A DNA stretch of 64,000 nucleotides from Paenibacillus brasilensis (GCF_009363115.1 NZ_CP045298.1:2076001-2140000); one strand, 5' to 3'. Positions 18,259 through 28,477 are shown, numbered from the stretch's first letter. Program-made: numbers and translations. Notes: a model not told the origin generated them from the letters alone.

Positions 18259-19338
18259 TTGAGAACAAGCAGCTACAAATTCTTTAGATTCTTTATACTT
18301 TCCCTGCTCGTGCCAGCTTTATTGTCATCCTGCTCTCCCTCTTCTACTCCACCAGCAGAATCATCTGTACCCAAAAAGACCCAATCAAATGAAAAAGTAG
18401 CGTCGGCCGGGAAAGGCCAGTATCTATCCATGACTTATACAGAATATGTTAATGGAAAAAATTCAGATCAAGGCATGGTTATGCGAGTTATGACATACGA
18501 CTTAAACAGTAAAAAATTGACCAAACTGTCCGATGTTCCTTATACCTCTCAATACCCGCTTTCTGTAGTGTCCTTGCCTGATCACAAAATTTATTACTCT
18601 GCCGATGTTGGTGATAAGGGAGACCAATTATTTTCGTATGACTTGAATACAAAAAAAACCGAACAGCTTTCCGATAATTTGTTTGCCATTAATCGTATCG
18701 TACCAACTACTCCAGATGGCCCACTTGTTCTGGTTGCGGTCAAAAAAGGAGAGCGGACACTTAAAACTATTTTCTACAATAAATCAACGCGTACCATGAA
18801 ATTTATGCATGATGAAAACCAAGATGAACACACTTGGTCTATAGCCTATAATTCAGCAAAAAATACAATTTACAATACACAGTATTCGGAGAAGGAAGAG
18901 CGTAAAGAATTCGACATTGCCTCAAAAGAAAATACTAATTCAAGACCTCCAGACTACAAGGTTACAGAAATCAATAACGTCACCAAGCAAGAGCGTTCTA
19001 TCATCACACTAAAAAAAGAGGAAATAACTTCAATGTCCAGCAGTAATGATAAGCTGCTCCTCGTAACTTCTAATTTAACTAATTTCGGAAAAATTGAGTA
19101 TAGTCTGGTTGATATTGCAACAGGTAAACGTACCAAAATAAAGTTGCCCTTTTTATCCCGCCAATTTGTCTATATGTCCCCGGACGGCAAGGGGGTCTAT
19201 TATTTGGGCAGCACTTCTCAGAAAAATCAGAAAGAAAGACGCGGCGTATACTATTATGACTTCACTTCGAAAATCCAAACCCCGATTTTCATACAGAAAG
19301 AGGGTTTTATCAATAACTTCATGCTGCTGAACAAATAA
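18259..19338 (+). CDS. Lipoprotein with beta-propeller-like repeats (359 aa)
   Basis: It starts at TTG with an AGAAAGGATG binding site. The signal ends LLSSC (lipobox), so the protein is anchored to the outer face of the membrane. The mature part has repeated blade-like segments (MRVMTYDLNSKKLTKLSDVP, QLFSYDLNTKKTEQLSDNLF, EYSLVDIATGKRTKIKLPFL), in the style of TolB or DPP-IV N-terminal propellers. Function unknown. It follows the frameshifted secreted protein on the same strand but after a terminator, so it probably has its own promoter. Confidence 0.75.
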   Translation: MRTSSYKFFRFFILSLLVPALLSSCSPSSTPPAESSVPKKTQSNEKVASAGKGQYLSMTYTEYVNGKNSDQGMVMRVMTYDLNSKKLTKLSDVPYTSQYPLSVVSLPDHKIYYSADVGDKGDQLFSYDLNTKKTEQLSDNLFAINRIVPTTPDGPLVLVAVKKGERTLKTIFYNKSTRTMKFMHDENQDEHTWSIAYNSAKNTIYNTQYSEKEERKEFDIASKENTNSRPPDYKVTEINNVTKQERSIITLKKEEITSMSSSNDKLLLVTSNLTNFGKIEYSLVDIATGKRTKIKLPFLSRQFVYMSPDGKGVYYLGSTSQKNQKERRGVYYYDFTSKIQTPIFIQKEGFINNFMLLNK

Positions 19339-19360
19339 TCAGTTTCGAATAAATATGCCA

Positions 19361-19404
19361 AAAAGCCGGAAAAAGAGGCTTATGCCTTCTTTCCGGCTCT
19401 CTTT
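19361..19404. terminator. Bidirectional terminator
   Basis: AAGCCGGAAA and its complement TTTCCGGCT enclose a short loop between the convergent lipoprotein and pbuX genes; A and T tracts flank it. Confidence 0.65.
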
Positions 19405-19416
19405 ACCCATTTCTAA

Positions 19417-20727
19417 TCATCCAACCTTCTGTGGAACCTCCGACACATTCTCGCCTTTGACCGATTCGCTTTGTTTTCTCGTTAAAACGATATTCAAGAC
19501 AATGGCCGTAATCGAGCCGGATACGATGCCGTTTTGCAGCAGCATCTTAGCAAAGCTCGGCAATTGGTCGAACATTTGCGGTAGAACGGCAGAGCCAAGG
19601 CCCACGGCAATACTGCATGCCGCGATCAGCAGATTGCTTTCCTTCCGCAGGTCTACTTCGGACAAAATAGACATGCCGGATGCAGCTACCGAACCGAACA
19701 TGACGATCATCGCACCGCCCAGCACGGCGTTAGGAATGACGGTCGTCAAGGCAGCCAGCTTGGGCAACAAACCAAGAACAACCATGATGCCCCCTGCTGC
19801 AAAAATTACGTTACGCGATTTGACGCGAGTCAGCGAGATCAGGCCGACATTTTGCGAAAAAGCTGTGTAAGGGAACGCATTAAAAATACCGCCCAGCATA
19901 ATCGCAAGTCCTTCGGAACGCAGTCCATTGACGATTTGCTTCTGCTCCACCTTCTGATCAATCGCCTTGCCTACTGCCAGATAAACTCCCGTCGATTCAA
20001 CCATGCTCACAATATTGACGATAATCATCGTACATACCGCCATAATGCTAAACTCCGGCTTGCCAAAATAAAATGGCTGCGCCACACTCACCCATGAGGC
20101 ATCCGCCACGGGAGCAAAATGTACCATTCCCATCGCATAAGCGACCACAGTACCCGCAAACAAACCGATGAGTACAGAAATCGAGCGTAAAAAGCCCTTG
20201 GCCACTCGATTTACAAGCAGAATAACCAGTAATGTAATCAACGCCAGCAACAAATTACGCGGCTGTCCAAAATCTGCGCTGCCCTGTCCGCCAGCTACAT
20301 TATTCATCGCTACCGGGATAAGGGACAAACCGATAATGGTCACAACCGAGCCGGTCACCACGGTCGGGAAAAAGCGTAGCAGCTTGCCATACAGCGGTGC
20401 CGCAAGCACCACGAATATACCGGACAAAATAATGGCCCCATACGCGGTCGCCAAATTCGAGGTCGAGGCAATTGCGATCAGCGGTCCTACCGCCGTAAAC
20501 GTACAGCCTAGAATGACCGGTAATCTGCTGCCGAAAAACCGTGTGCCCATAATCTGTAGCAACGTGGCAATCCCACAGGTGAACAGATCCGCAGCTACCA
20601 AATAGGCCATCTGAGCTGGTGTCAGGTGTAACGCTCCTCCTACAATCAGAGGTACGGCTATCGCTCCGGCGTACATCGCCATGACATGCTGGAAGCCCAG
20701 CGCAAATAACTTTTGTTTGCTTAACAT
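19417..20727 (-). CDS. pbuX: Xanthine permease (NCS2 nucleobase transporter)
   Basis: A 436-aa polytopic membrane protein of the nucleobase:cation symporter-2 family, with the start LFALGFQHVMAMYAGAIAVP and the NCS2 motif region NVGLISLTRVKSRNVIFAAG. Proteins of this branch import xanthine by proton symport. It overlaps the xpt stop codon by 7 bp, so the two are translationally coupled and share the guanine riboswitch. Assignment to xanthine rather than uric acid rests on the xpt neighbour. Confidence 0.9.
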   Translation of the reverse strand: MLSKQKLFALGFQHVMAMYAGAIAVPLIVGGALHLTPAQMAYLVAADLFTCGIATLLQIMGTRFFGSRLPVILGCTFTAVGPLIAIASTSNLATAYGAIILSGIFVVLAAPLYGKLLRFFPTVVTGSVVTIIGLSLIPVAMNNVAGGQGSADFGQPRNLLLALITLLVILLVNRVAKGFLRSISVLIGLFAGTVVAYAMGMVHFAPVADASWVSVAQPFYFGKPEFSIMAVCTMIIVNIVSMVESTGVYLAVGKAIDQKVEQKQIVNGLRSEGLAIMLGGIFNAFPYTAFSQNVGLISLTRVKSRNVIFAAGGIMVVLGLLPKLAALTTVIPNAVLGGAMIVMFGSVAASGMSILSEVDLRKESNLLIAACSIAVGLGSAVLPQMFDQLPSFAKMLLQNGIVSGSITAIVLNIVLTRKQSESVKGENVSEVPQKVG

Positions 20728-21338
20728 CCCACATTCTCCTTAACGGAAGGAATCACCGCATCAGCTTCCTCTATAAAATGAACCTCGCCTGGTGCCATGG
20801 AAGCGATACGTGCAAGAGAGCGCACAGCAATGCCCCTCTGCTCCAATAGCCCCCGGCCTTCCTGAAAGCTCTTTTCGATAACACATCCAACCCCGGCCAG
20901 TTCCGCTCCTGCTTCCTTCACAATATCCGTAAGCCCAACCAAGGCAGCACCAGTAGCCAGAAAATCATCCACGATCAGCACATGGTCGCTGGCATCCAGA
21001 TATTTTTGGGAAATACTCACCTGATAGGTTTCCTGCCGTGTGAACGAATGAACCTCAGCGAAGTATACCTGCTCATTCAGCGTGATCGCCTTCTTTTTCT
21101 TTGCATAAATGAACGGGACACCCAAGGCAATGGCTGTAGCCATGGCAAATTGAATACCACTTGCTTCAATCGTAAGTACCTTGGTAATCGGGGCGCTGCC
21201 GAACAGGCGTGCGAATTCCTTACCAATGTCCAGTGCTAACGCTGTATCCACCTGATGATTCAAAAATGAATCTACCTTTAATACGGTGTCAGATAAAATC
21301 TGTCCTTCTTGACGAATACGTTCCTCCAAAGCTTTCAT
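20721..21338 (-). CDS. xpt: Xanthine phosphoribosyltransferase
   Basis: The enzyme converts xanthine and PRPP to XMP in purine salvage. The PRPP-binding motif VLIVDDFLATGAA is at residues 120-132 and the N-terminal LKVDSFLNHQVD is typical of Xpt. The frame is open to 21515 but that part runs through the riboswitch and terminator; the ATG at 21338 (MKALEER) gives 205 aa, close to the family length, with an AAGGAG site somewhat far upstream (13 bases). First gene of xpt-pbuX. Confidence 0.92.
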   Translation of the reverse strand: MKALEERIRQEGQILSDTVLKVDSFLNHQVDTALALDIGKEFARLFGSAPITKVLTIEASGIQFAMATAIALGVPFIYAKKKKAITLNEQVYFAEVHSFTRQETYQVSISQKYLDASDHVLIVDDFLATGAALVGLTDIVKEAGAELAGVGCVIEKSFQEGRGLLEQRGIAVRSLARIASMAPGEVHFIEEADAVIPSVKENVGC

Positions 21339-21393
21339 TACGCCGATATCGCTCCTTCTGTAATTGAAAATAGAATAAAACCTGCCAAAAACC

Positions 21394-21443
21394 AAAAAAG
21401 GACAGGCTCCCTTGAGTTGTTTCTCAAGTGAAGCCCTGTCCTT
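21394..21443 (-). terminator. Terminator of the guanine riboswitch
   Basis: On the minus strand AAGGACAGGGCTTC and its complement GGAGCCTGTCCTT, plus ACTTGAG/CTCAAG, form a long stem followed by T6, between the aptamer and xpt. Confidence 0.85.
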
Positions 21444-21513
21444 GGGATTCTCGTCCCTTGACGGATTGGGGCACAAATAAATGTCCGCATTCATCCGAAG
21501 CCGATGCGCTATC

Positions 21514-21585
21514 ACTCATAGTCGGATGATTACAGTGGTCATCCGGTAGAAACTTTTGGGCCATATCCCCAATATTATACGAGTC
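21514..21585 (-). promoter_or_regulatory. Guanine riboswitch (purine aptamer)
   Basis: The minus strand reads TATAATATTGGGGATATGGC, then CAAAAGTTTCTACCGGATGA, then TCATCCGACTATGAGT, the conserved purine aptamer. The base before TATG in the 3' strand (GACTATG) is C, the guanine/hypoxanthine specificity base. ACTCGTA and TATGAGT close P1. With the downstream terminator this should repress xpt-pbuX when guanine is plentiful. Confidence 0.95.
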
Positions 21586-21818
21586 ATATGAAATTGATAC
21601 CTTGTATACTACACCCTCTGGCTGGCGGCTTCAAGACCATTTTTCATATAAACAGCGGCATCTGGAGAGCCTTCCACAATTTGAATATCGCAACAACACA
21701 TAGATCCCTATTTGAGGGTTATATATGGTGGAAAACGGATATCAAAAAACGTAAAACCACACAAAACAACATTTAATTTTATTTATAATTTTAAAAACAA
21801 AATAAAACCAAAAAATAT

Positions 21819-21855
21819 ACTTCCGTTTCTGTTGACTACACAGACAAACGGAAGT
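21819..21855. repeat. Inverted repeat upstream of rhaB
   Basis: ACTTCCGTTT (21819-21828) and AAACGGAAGT (21846-21855) are a perfect 10-bp inverted repeat, about 75 bp before the rhaB start. It could be an operator for the rhamnose regulator or a leader hairpin. The rest of 21590-21928 is AT-rich and shows no gene. Confidence 0.5.
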
Positions 21856-21928
21856 GGTATGGAGTTAGTTAAGAATAAAAGGCAGACTTTCAGGTTGCCG
21901 GGATTTCATCCATGCAAGGAGAATAGAT

Positions 21929-23402
21929 ATGAGCAACTATCTTGCTGTTGATATTGGAGCTTCAAGCGGAAGGCTCGTGAGTGCAACTCTACAAGGTGAA
22001 CAAATTCACTTGCAAGAGCTTCATCGGTTCAACAACTCCTTTTCTGAGAAGAACGGACATGATTACTGGAATATCGACGATCTATTTGATGAGATCATCC
22101 AGGGACTGCAAAAAGCCAAACAAAACGGGATTGGCTCCTGTACGCTCGGTATTGATACATGGGCTGTAGATTATGTGCTGCTTGATAAGGAGGGTAACCG
22201 CATTCATGGCGTATACGCTTACCGGGATGCACGCACCCTTCATGCGCCCGACAGGCTGCACCAGCTCATCAGTCGAGAAGATGTATATGAGAAAACAGGC
22301 ATTCAGGAATTAAACTTTAATACGCTGTATCAACTGTTCGTTCATGATCGGGAACAGCTTGCCCAGGCAGATAAAATATTGATGGTTCCCGATTATCTGT
22401 ACTACCGCCTAACAGGCATCATGATCAATGAAATGACGAATGCATCCACGATGCAGCTTCTCAACGTGAACACCCGCGAGTTTGATGAAGACCTGCTGTC
22501 CCTGCTCCAGCTTCGGCGCGACCAATTTTCGGAGCTTGCCGAGCCTGGACGGATTCTGGGTTCTCTTTTGCCGGAGCTTGTTCAGAAGTACGATCTTCCA
22601 GACTGTCAGATCATTCTTGTGCCCACGCACGACACCGCATCGGCTGTTGCAGGGGTTCCATCACAGCGGCAAGAATCCTGGGCTTATATTAGCAGCGGAA
22701 CGTGGTCACTACTGGGAATGGAACGATCCGAGGCCTTGAATACCAAGGCAGCCATGCAGGCGAATTACACCAATGAGTAGGGCGCTTACGGTACGTACCG
22801 TTTTCTGAAATATTATGGGATTATGGATGATTCAGGAGGTGAGAAGAGAAAGTGGCTCCGCGTATAGCTTTGCCGAATTGGCCCAACTGGCTTCAGCAGA
22901 GACACCGTTTGCCAGTCTCGTCCTCTGCAACCAGCCCTCATTCTTAAATCCGGATAGTATGACCCTTGAGATTCAGCGATTCTGCGAAGAAACGGGGCAG
23001 CCCATCCCACACACACCGGGTGCGCTTGCCCGCTGTATTTTTGACAGTCTGGCCTTAAGCTACCGGGATGCCTTGCATGAGCTACAAAGTTTAACAAACG
23101 AAACGGTTACCAAATTGCACGTTGTCGGTGGAGGCGCTAACAACGAATTACTATGCCAGCTAACAGCCGATCTTTTAGAAATTGAGGTTCAGGCAGGACC
23201 TTCCGAATCGACGGCCATCGGCAATATTGTCGTGCAATTAATTAGCTCTGGTGCTCTTGGAGATCTCAAAGCTGCTGGCCGAACCATTGCCAGCTCCTTC
23301 CCGACTCGGCTATATGAGCCGCAATCGGTGGAAGGCATGGAAGAGCTGCTGGATCGCTGGAAAAACCTCAAGATACAAGCAACATCCCTATTCACACCTT
23401 AA
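21929..23402 (+). pseudogene. rhaB: Rhamnulokinase, broken by a stop and a frameshift
   Basis: The N-terminal part (MSNYLAVDIGASSGRLVSAT, then WAYISSGTWSLLGME) is a complete FGGY-kinase domain I up to the family segment TNEGGAYGTYRFLK. There the sequence reads TNE, TAG stop, GAYGTYRFLK. A few codons on, the frame shifts by about 2 bases at AAATATTATGGG; the next frame continues IMGLWMIQEVRRES to the end, including KLHVVGGGANNELLCQLTAD. Two independent lesions make this a real pseudogene. Rhamnulokinase phosphorylates L-rhamnulose in rhamnose breakdown. It has an AAGGAGAA binding site and is followed after 15 bp by the rhaA'-'rhaD chimera. Confidence 0.88.
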
Positions 23403-23417
23403 TAAAGGAGTAAAGCC

Positions 23418-23774
23418 ATGAACAAAGCCATTGAAACGAGTTATAACGAAGCGAAAAAGCTGTACGCCCGCCACGGTATTCAGGTGGATGACGTTTTACG
23501 CAAGCTTTCAGACATCAAAATATCCTTACACTGCTGGCAGGGGGACGATGTGCAGGGATTCCTGTTCAAAGATAAACAGCTTAGCGGAGGAATTGCCGTA
23601 ACAGGCAGCTCCATTGATGAAGCGTTTGGTCTGATTGAAACGATTGAAAAGGCAGCGCAAATTTATATGCTCATTGCTCACCATGATATTCAGCAACGGA
23701 TTACGGATCAGGAATTGGCCGATCTGGCCAAAGCCTTTAACGTCACTCCAAAAAAAGGAATCCTGAACGTATAA
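23418..23774 (+). pseudogene. In-frame rhaA'-'rhaD deletion chimera (118 aa)
   Basis: Residues 1 to about 62 ([20 protein letters not shown], then [19 protein letters not shown] and SGGIAVTG) are the N-terminus of L-rhamnose isomerase. From about residue 65 the sequence ([20 protein letters not shown], then [17 protein letters not shown]) is the C-terminus of rhamnulose-1-phosphate aldolase. The junction is in frame. A deletion with end points inside rhaA and rhaD removed the rest of both genes, including the metal sites of each. The product cannot be either enzyme. A good AAAGGAG site precedes it and a terminator follows, so it may still be expressed. Confidence 0.8.
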
Positions 23775-23806
23775 ACATAAGGCTAACCTATAGCTAGCTC
23801 AACTAT

Positions 23807-23846
23807 AAAAGCTCCACGGCTTGTCTTCATTAGCCATGGGGCTTTT
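23807..23846 (+). terminator. Terminator of the rha operon
   Basis: AAAAGCTCCACGGCT pairs with AGCCATGGGGCTTTT (two mismatches), 33 bp after the chimera stop. Confidence 0.7.
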
Positions 23847-24004
23847 GTCATCAATCGTGTCGTCACCTTTATGCTGACGGCATAAGGAGCTTTGTTTCGA
23901 CTTTAAAACCACAAATTCCCATGAATTAACTTGTAATTATACCTTTCTTTATATACAATAAACTCAAAATCCCCTTATCTCCACCAAAGGAGAGGTGACG
24001 TGTT

Positions 24005-24898
24005 ATGAAAAGAGTAAAAAATGAAGATCACTTCGACATCGTGGAAGACCATTACTTCACAGCTACCGAACTGGAAAAATCCAGTGCCGTATGGCCAGTC
24101 CGACTCGGGATGGATATCTCAAAAACCAGCTGTCATGTAGGCCCTAAGGCTGTGCCCTATTTTTATTTCATTTTTGTACTTGAAGGTCAGGCAGAGTTTA
24201 TTTATAAGCAGAAGAAGTACCGTGTCCAGAAGTCCGATTTATTCTGCTTCTTTCCGCATCTTGCCCATGAATATTACACGGATCAGGAGCACCCGTTGCA
24301 AAAGGTATGGATTGCCTTTGAGGGACCCAAATCTCTGGCGCTATTGGAGCGGATCGGGATTAAGCCTTGTACGCCTTTTTTGGCTAACGCAGTAAGCGAG
24401 GAAATTCTCGAGCTTATCTCCCACCTCTTTTCCATTGTAAATGACAGCAGCAGACAGGGCAGCGATCTAGCCCGCTTGATTACACTGCACCAGATTTTCG
24501 AGGAGCTGTCCCGGGACAAGTCTGACGTGCTTCGCAGCCTGGTATGCTCCGATTATTGGCTCCAGCAGGGGAAAGATTACATTGATATGCATTACTGTGA
24601 CCGCATTACCATTGAACAAATTGCCGAGCATGTAGGGGTGGATCGTGCGCATTTTTCACGTAAATTCCATTCTACCTTCCTTATCTCCCCCGCCAAGTAT
24701 TTGCAAAACCTCAAGATTGACCAAGCCAAAAGATTACTGGAGAAGACGACTTACAACTTGTCGATCATTGCCCAATCCATCGGCTACACCGATATGTCCA
24801 CCTTTTCCAAGGCATTTAAGAAAACAGCAGGAATTCCGCCACGTGAGTATCGCTTCCGGCATCAATCCCGGCAAGAGATTCGTACCGCCAACGCTTAA
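24005..24898 (+). CDS. AraC-family regulator with cupin sensor, probable rhamnose regulator
   Basis: The N-terminal 150 residues form an AraC-binding cupin (FYFIFVLEGQAEFIYKQKKY, SDLFCFFPHLAHEYYT). The last 100 hold the two helix-turn-helix motifs (ITIEQIAEHVGVDRAHFSRK and NLSIIAQSIGYTDMSTFSKA), ending with the family signature FKKTAGIPPREYR. Intact, 297 aa, with a GGAGAGG binding site. Its position next to rhaB and the rhaA/rhaD remnant suggests it controlled them; if so it is now a regulator without a working pathway in this segment. A GC-rich hairpin with T7 follows near 24970. Confidence 0.85.
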   Translation: MKRVKNEDHFDIVEDHYFTATELEKSSAVWPVRLGMDISKTSCHVGPKAVPYFYFIFVLEGQAEFIYKQKKYRVQKSDLFCFFPHLAHEYYTDQEHPLQKVWIAFEGPKSLALLERIGIKPCTPFLANAVSEEILELISHLFSIVNDSSRQGSDLARLITLHQIFEELSRDKSDVLRSLVCSDYWLQQGKDYIDMHYCDRITIEQIAEHVGVDRAHFSRKFHSTFLISPAKYLQNLKIDQAKRLLEKTTYNLSIIAQSIGYTDMSTFSKAFKKTAGIPPREYRFRHQSRQEIRTANA

Positions 24899-25046
24899 CT
24901 GGAGTTCTGCACCGATACAGGAGAATAACCGAAGGGGAACAACCGTATGTCGGTGGCTCTCCTTTTTTTATGACCTACTCCTAATTCGCACTTGGTTCTC
25001 AGCCCTTTCAACGCTATAATAGGCATCAAACCAACAGGAAAGGTAC

Positions 25047-27350
25047 GTGAACTTAATGCTGCGATTCAATGCGATACGTACGGGCTATCTGCTGGGCATC
25101 TCACTGGTACTGGCCGCGATCATTTATTTCTTTGCCTCTAATTGGGGAGGACTGGATCGGACGGTCAAAATTGTGCTGGCTGCTGCGCTTATTGTTCTGT
25201 TCTATGGCTTGTCCTTTGTATTTGCACGTCTACGTGCCATTCCCGGTCAACAAGTTTTTCTCTCCAATGTATTTCTGGTGGCTGGCTGTATTGCCTTTGG
25301 CGTTTCTGTGGCGTTGCTCGGTCAAATTTATAATTCCCACGCGGACAGTTACGGGTTGTTTTTGATTTGGTCCGTCCCGGCTCTGCTGCTTAGCTGGATT
25401 ACCCGTTACAATCCTTTTTATGTGCTATCCTATGTCCTGATCCACCTCGGCTTGTGGCTTTATTTTTACCCTACGATGCAAGGCGCATCTTATAGCGAAC
25501 TGGAATCACTATCTATAGCCGGGGTGTTCGCACTGGTCAATCTCGGATTGTTTCTGTTCATGTTCCTTCACCGTCTAAGCTCTACACCGCTAAAATATAT
25601 AAGCTTTATCGTTTTCCATATAGCCTTGCTGACCATGACTAACTCTTTTGCATTTGACGAATATGGGCTCGTCATGAATATACCGTGTATCGCTGTGATT
25701 GCTATTGGATTTTATGTATTTATTAAAATTCGACTGAACAAAACGCTGCTGACCTTGAATGCATTGGCGGCCTCTGCCTTTGCTGTCTTTAAATTTATCG
25801 AACTGACGGAGGCCTACTTCTCTTCTTTGTTTTTTGTTTTTGGTTTAATTTTTGTGGCGCTCCTGCTGACAGGTAATGTATGGTTTTTCCGTTATTTAAA
25901 CCGCTTGGGCAAATCGAATGCTGCGAAGCCTCATGCAGAGACAACAGACACTCCGGACTTGAGTGCACCGGAGGCTGAAACAACGGTTTCCGAGGAACGC
26001 GGCAGTGAATGGATCAGCAAAGCTGTATCCCGTATGATCAAGGTGGTCGGAGTGCTGATCGGCAGTATATCTCTAATCGGGCTAATTACCATTAGCGCAA
26101 ATGTAAACCACACTGAATATGTACTGCTGAGCGTGTCTTTGCTGCTTATGATTTCGATGATCGTTATTCCCGACTCCAAGCTTGATTCTGTCATACGTTA
26201 TACCTTGCTGACCATCAGCTATATTACAGGTTGGGCTGCCATTCTATGGTCAGATCAGTCGTTACTTTCGGTGCTGTTTCTGATCGTTTCTATCGCGGGA
26301 TGGTTTCGCTCCAGGGGGAAACGGCAGCTATTTTTCGCCTACACCTTTGTGAACCTGAATCTGGCGACCATTTTATTTCAGCAGTTTCAGGAATGGGAGC
26401 ACTGGAACTGGACCTATGAGCTCATTATCTTTTCTCTCTTCCTCGTCAATGCCGTGTTATATGGAATAAGCTACTTTGTATTCAAAGCAGGTCTACGAGA
26501 GCATCTCAGGGGTAGCTCGTTATTTTTCAGCTTGTTATTCCTGTTTTGGGCGACGTTTTTCGAGGATGTCATCCCACACTCTTATATGCTGATTAACATT
26601 TTTTATTTTGTTGTTGTCACAGGGATGGTCTTCGTCTTTATCCGTCTAAAACAAAAATCGGCAGCAATAACAAGTGTGGTGTTCTGGTTTATTTTTATCG
26701 GCTTCAAATACTATGACTTATTGTGGACGCTTTTGTATAAGTCGTTTACGCTGGCGCTGCTGGGCATCATTGCACTCGGCATTACCTGGTGGCTGGATCG
26801 CCGGACGCCTCATAGTGGCAAGACAGCGTTCGAGGCGGATCATCACATCTTTAGCTTTATGCGTTTAAGCCCGCTGCTCATCGCCATCGTTATCGCGCTG
26901 CAGTTGGGTATCATCGGCTTTCAAACCGTCAGAAGCGAAAATCTGCTCGCCACAGGTGCTTCCATTAAGCTCAAGCTGGCCCCTGTAGACCCGCGTTCCC
27001 TGCTGCAAGGCGATTACGTTATGCTGAATTACGATATTTCTACCCCGCCTCCTTCTTCAAGGACCCCTCTTCAGGAGGAAGATTGGATGCGCGGCAAAGT
27101 TAAAGTCGTCCTCACGCCGGGTAGCCAAGGGGTATATATCGCTAATCGCCTGTACCAGGATGGTGAAAAGCTTGCCAATCATGAGATTGTCTTGAACGGG
27201 CAGTGGGATGGTTCCCGCATTCAGTACGGTATTGAGAATTATTTCATTCCGGAAGGGACCGGACGTACTGTTGAACAGAACGCTCATTACGCTTATATTC
27301 GGGTCAGCCGTAATGGTGATGCATTGCTGGAACGTTTGGCGGAAAGCTGA
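25047..27350 (+). CDS. DUF2157/DUF4401 membrane protein with C-terminal GDYXXLXY domain
   Basis: A 767-aa protein starting at GTG with an AGGAAAGG binding site. About twenty hydrophobic segments fill the first 640 residues in the style of DUF2157 and DUF4401 membrane proteins; a charged loop (KPHAETTDTPDLSAPEAETT) splits them near residue 300. The last 130 residues form the GDYXXLXY domain (SLLQGDYVMLNYDIS), predicted to face outward. In many bacteria these two modules are separate adjacent genes; here they are one polypeptide. Function unknown. It stands alone. Confidence 0.8.
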   Translation: MNLMLRFNAIRTGYLLGISLVLAAIIYFFASNWGGLDRTVKIVLAAALIVLFYGLSFVFARLRAIPGQQVFLSNVFLVAGCIAFGVSVALLGQIYNSHADSYGLFLIWSVPALLLSWITRYNPFYVLSYVLIHLGLWLYFYPTMQGASYSELESLSIAGVFALVNLGLFLFMFLHRLSSTPLKYISFIVFHIALLTMTNSFAFDEYGLVMNIPCIAVIAIGFYVFIKIRLNKTLLTLNALAASAFAVFKFIELTEAYFSSLFFVFGLIFVALLLTGNVWFFRYLNRLGKSNAAKPHAETTDTPDLSAPEAETTVSEERGSEWISKAVSRMIKVVGVLIGSISLIGLITISANVNHTEYVLLSVSLLLMISMIVIPDSKLDSVIRYTLLTISYITGWAAILWSDQSLLSVLFLIVSIAGWFRSRGKRQLFFAYTFVNLNLATILFQQFQEWEHWNWTYELIIFSLFLVNAVLYGISYFVFKAGLREHLRGSSLFFSLLFLFWATFFEDVIPHSYMLINIFYFVVVTGMVFVFIRLKQKSAAITSVVFWFIFIGFKYYDLLWTLLYKSFTLALLGIIALGITWWLDRRTPHSGKTAFEADHHIFSFMRLSPLLIAIVIALQLGIIGFQTVRSENLLATGASIKLKLAPVDPRSLLQGDYVMLNYDISTPPPSSRTPLQEEDWMRGKVKVVLTPGSQGVYIANRLYQDGEKLANHEIVLNGQWDGSRIQYGIENYFIPEGTGRTVEQNAHYAYIRVSRNGDALLERLAES

Positions 27351-27429
27351 CCGGAGACCGTGGAGTTTAATGTACTATCGTGTCAAGTGAGATGCTGTCC
27401 CGCTGTTAGACAGGCGATACGCCGTTAAG

Positions 27430-27445
27430 CTAACGGGCAGGTTAG
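27430..27445 (+). repeat. Dispersed repeat, 3' module only (copy A)
   Basis: CTAACGGGCAGGTTAG, itself a 5-bp hairpin (CTAAC/GTTAG, loop GGGCAG). The 5' module and central hairpin of the full repeat were not found upstream. Confidence 0.6.
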
Positions 27446-27521
27446 TAGTAATTATAGTAAAATGGGTTGAGGCAGCAAGTTCATTTTTGCAGGACGTACC
27501 CACCCGACAAAGGAGTTAGCC

Positions 27522-28458
27522 ATGTGAAAACAACGTAAGATTATTTTTACCATAACCATACTCTATACAATTTTGATTCTTTATTTTATATTTCTCGCCT
27601 TCGGTAGAATAGGTGCCGCAGAGCGAACGACTGGCTACACCTTTATTTTTTACCCGACAATTTCTTTAAGTTGCCAACTATATCTGATCTTCTACATCCT
27701 ACCCTCATGGATTTTGTAGGATTTGGAAACATCATAGCCTTCATCCCTTTCGGTATATTGATTCCATTGTTATATCGGATCACCTTTGTTCGATTCATTA
27801 CATTGTTCTTTCTGTCGATTATCGTGATGGAAACTATACAGGCACTTTCGTTTCTCGGCAGCTTCGATGTTAACGACGCCATTCAAAACTCATTAGGCGC
27901 AGCAGTCGGTTTTGGGGCGTACAAGCTTGGTGTTCGTTCAAAAAACGGTTTGCGCAATATTGTGACAACCGCCATTTCCTGTATGGTTCTTTTATCAGGG
28001 GTATGGGGATTGTGTGGGATTGTGGATAAAGCGTTAACCAAAGAAGAAGGTCCCTTTGTGGCGATAAACAAATTGATAGACAGCTCTGGAAATTCATCAA
28101 CTGAAAAAAAACGAATAGCTTTAAAATAAGCACTCAAAACGTAAAACCTCGCTATAATATGTATGGCGTCGAAGGTGGAAATCTAGAAACGTTCACGTAT
28201 ACGTATAAAGAGGAGATTATTTTCTCCATGTATTACGGGATACCTGAACAAACGGATTATTCCGGAAGCATCCGTGTTTCCGTCGATGGACGCGAGGTAT
28301 TGGCCAGCTCTGGAGAGGATCAACGCCGTGATCCGGAACTGTTCCCGGCGATGTTTGAGATTCCTATCGAGGCGGGGAGCGAGCTCACGATAACCATTAA
28401 GGGGAACGAAAAAATATGGGATGTTGGGTATAGGAAGATGGAATACTTCTGGAACTGA
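27522..28458 (+). pseudogene. VanZ-family membrane protein with C-terminal domain, three lesions
   Basis: The intact ancestor would start at the ATG at 27522 (AAAGGAG site 6 bases upstream), but codon 2 is TGA. The same frame then reads QRKIIFTITILYTILILYFI. At a T6 run (27646) it shifts to PTISDLLHPTLMDFVGFGNI and the rest of a VanZ domain (NDAIQNSLGAAVGFGAYKLG). At an A8 run (28104) it shifts again to KISTQNVKPRYNMYGVEGGN and a 100-residue domain ending MEYFWN. VanZ-like proteins are membrane proteins tied to cell-envelope phenotypes. Two of the three lesions are in homopolymers; the TGA at codon 2 is not. Confidence 0.75.
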
Positions 28459-28477
28459 GTCCATAGATGTGACTCAA

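Noticed and set aside
23418-23774. A small intact novel gene after rhaB
   Set aside because: Its two halves match RhaA N-terminus and RhaD C-terminus, so it is a deletion product.
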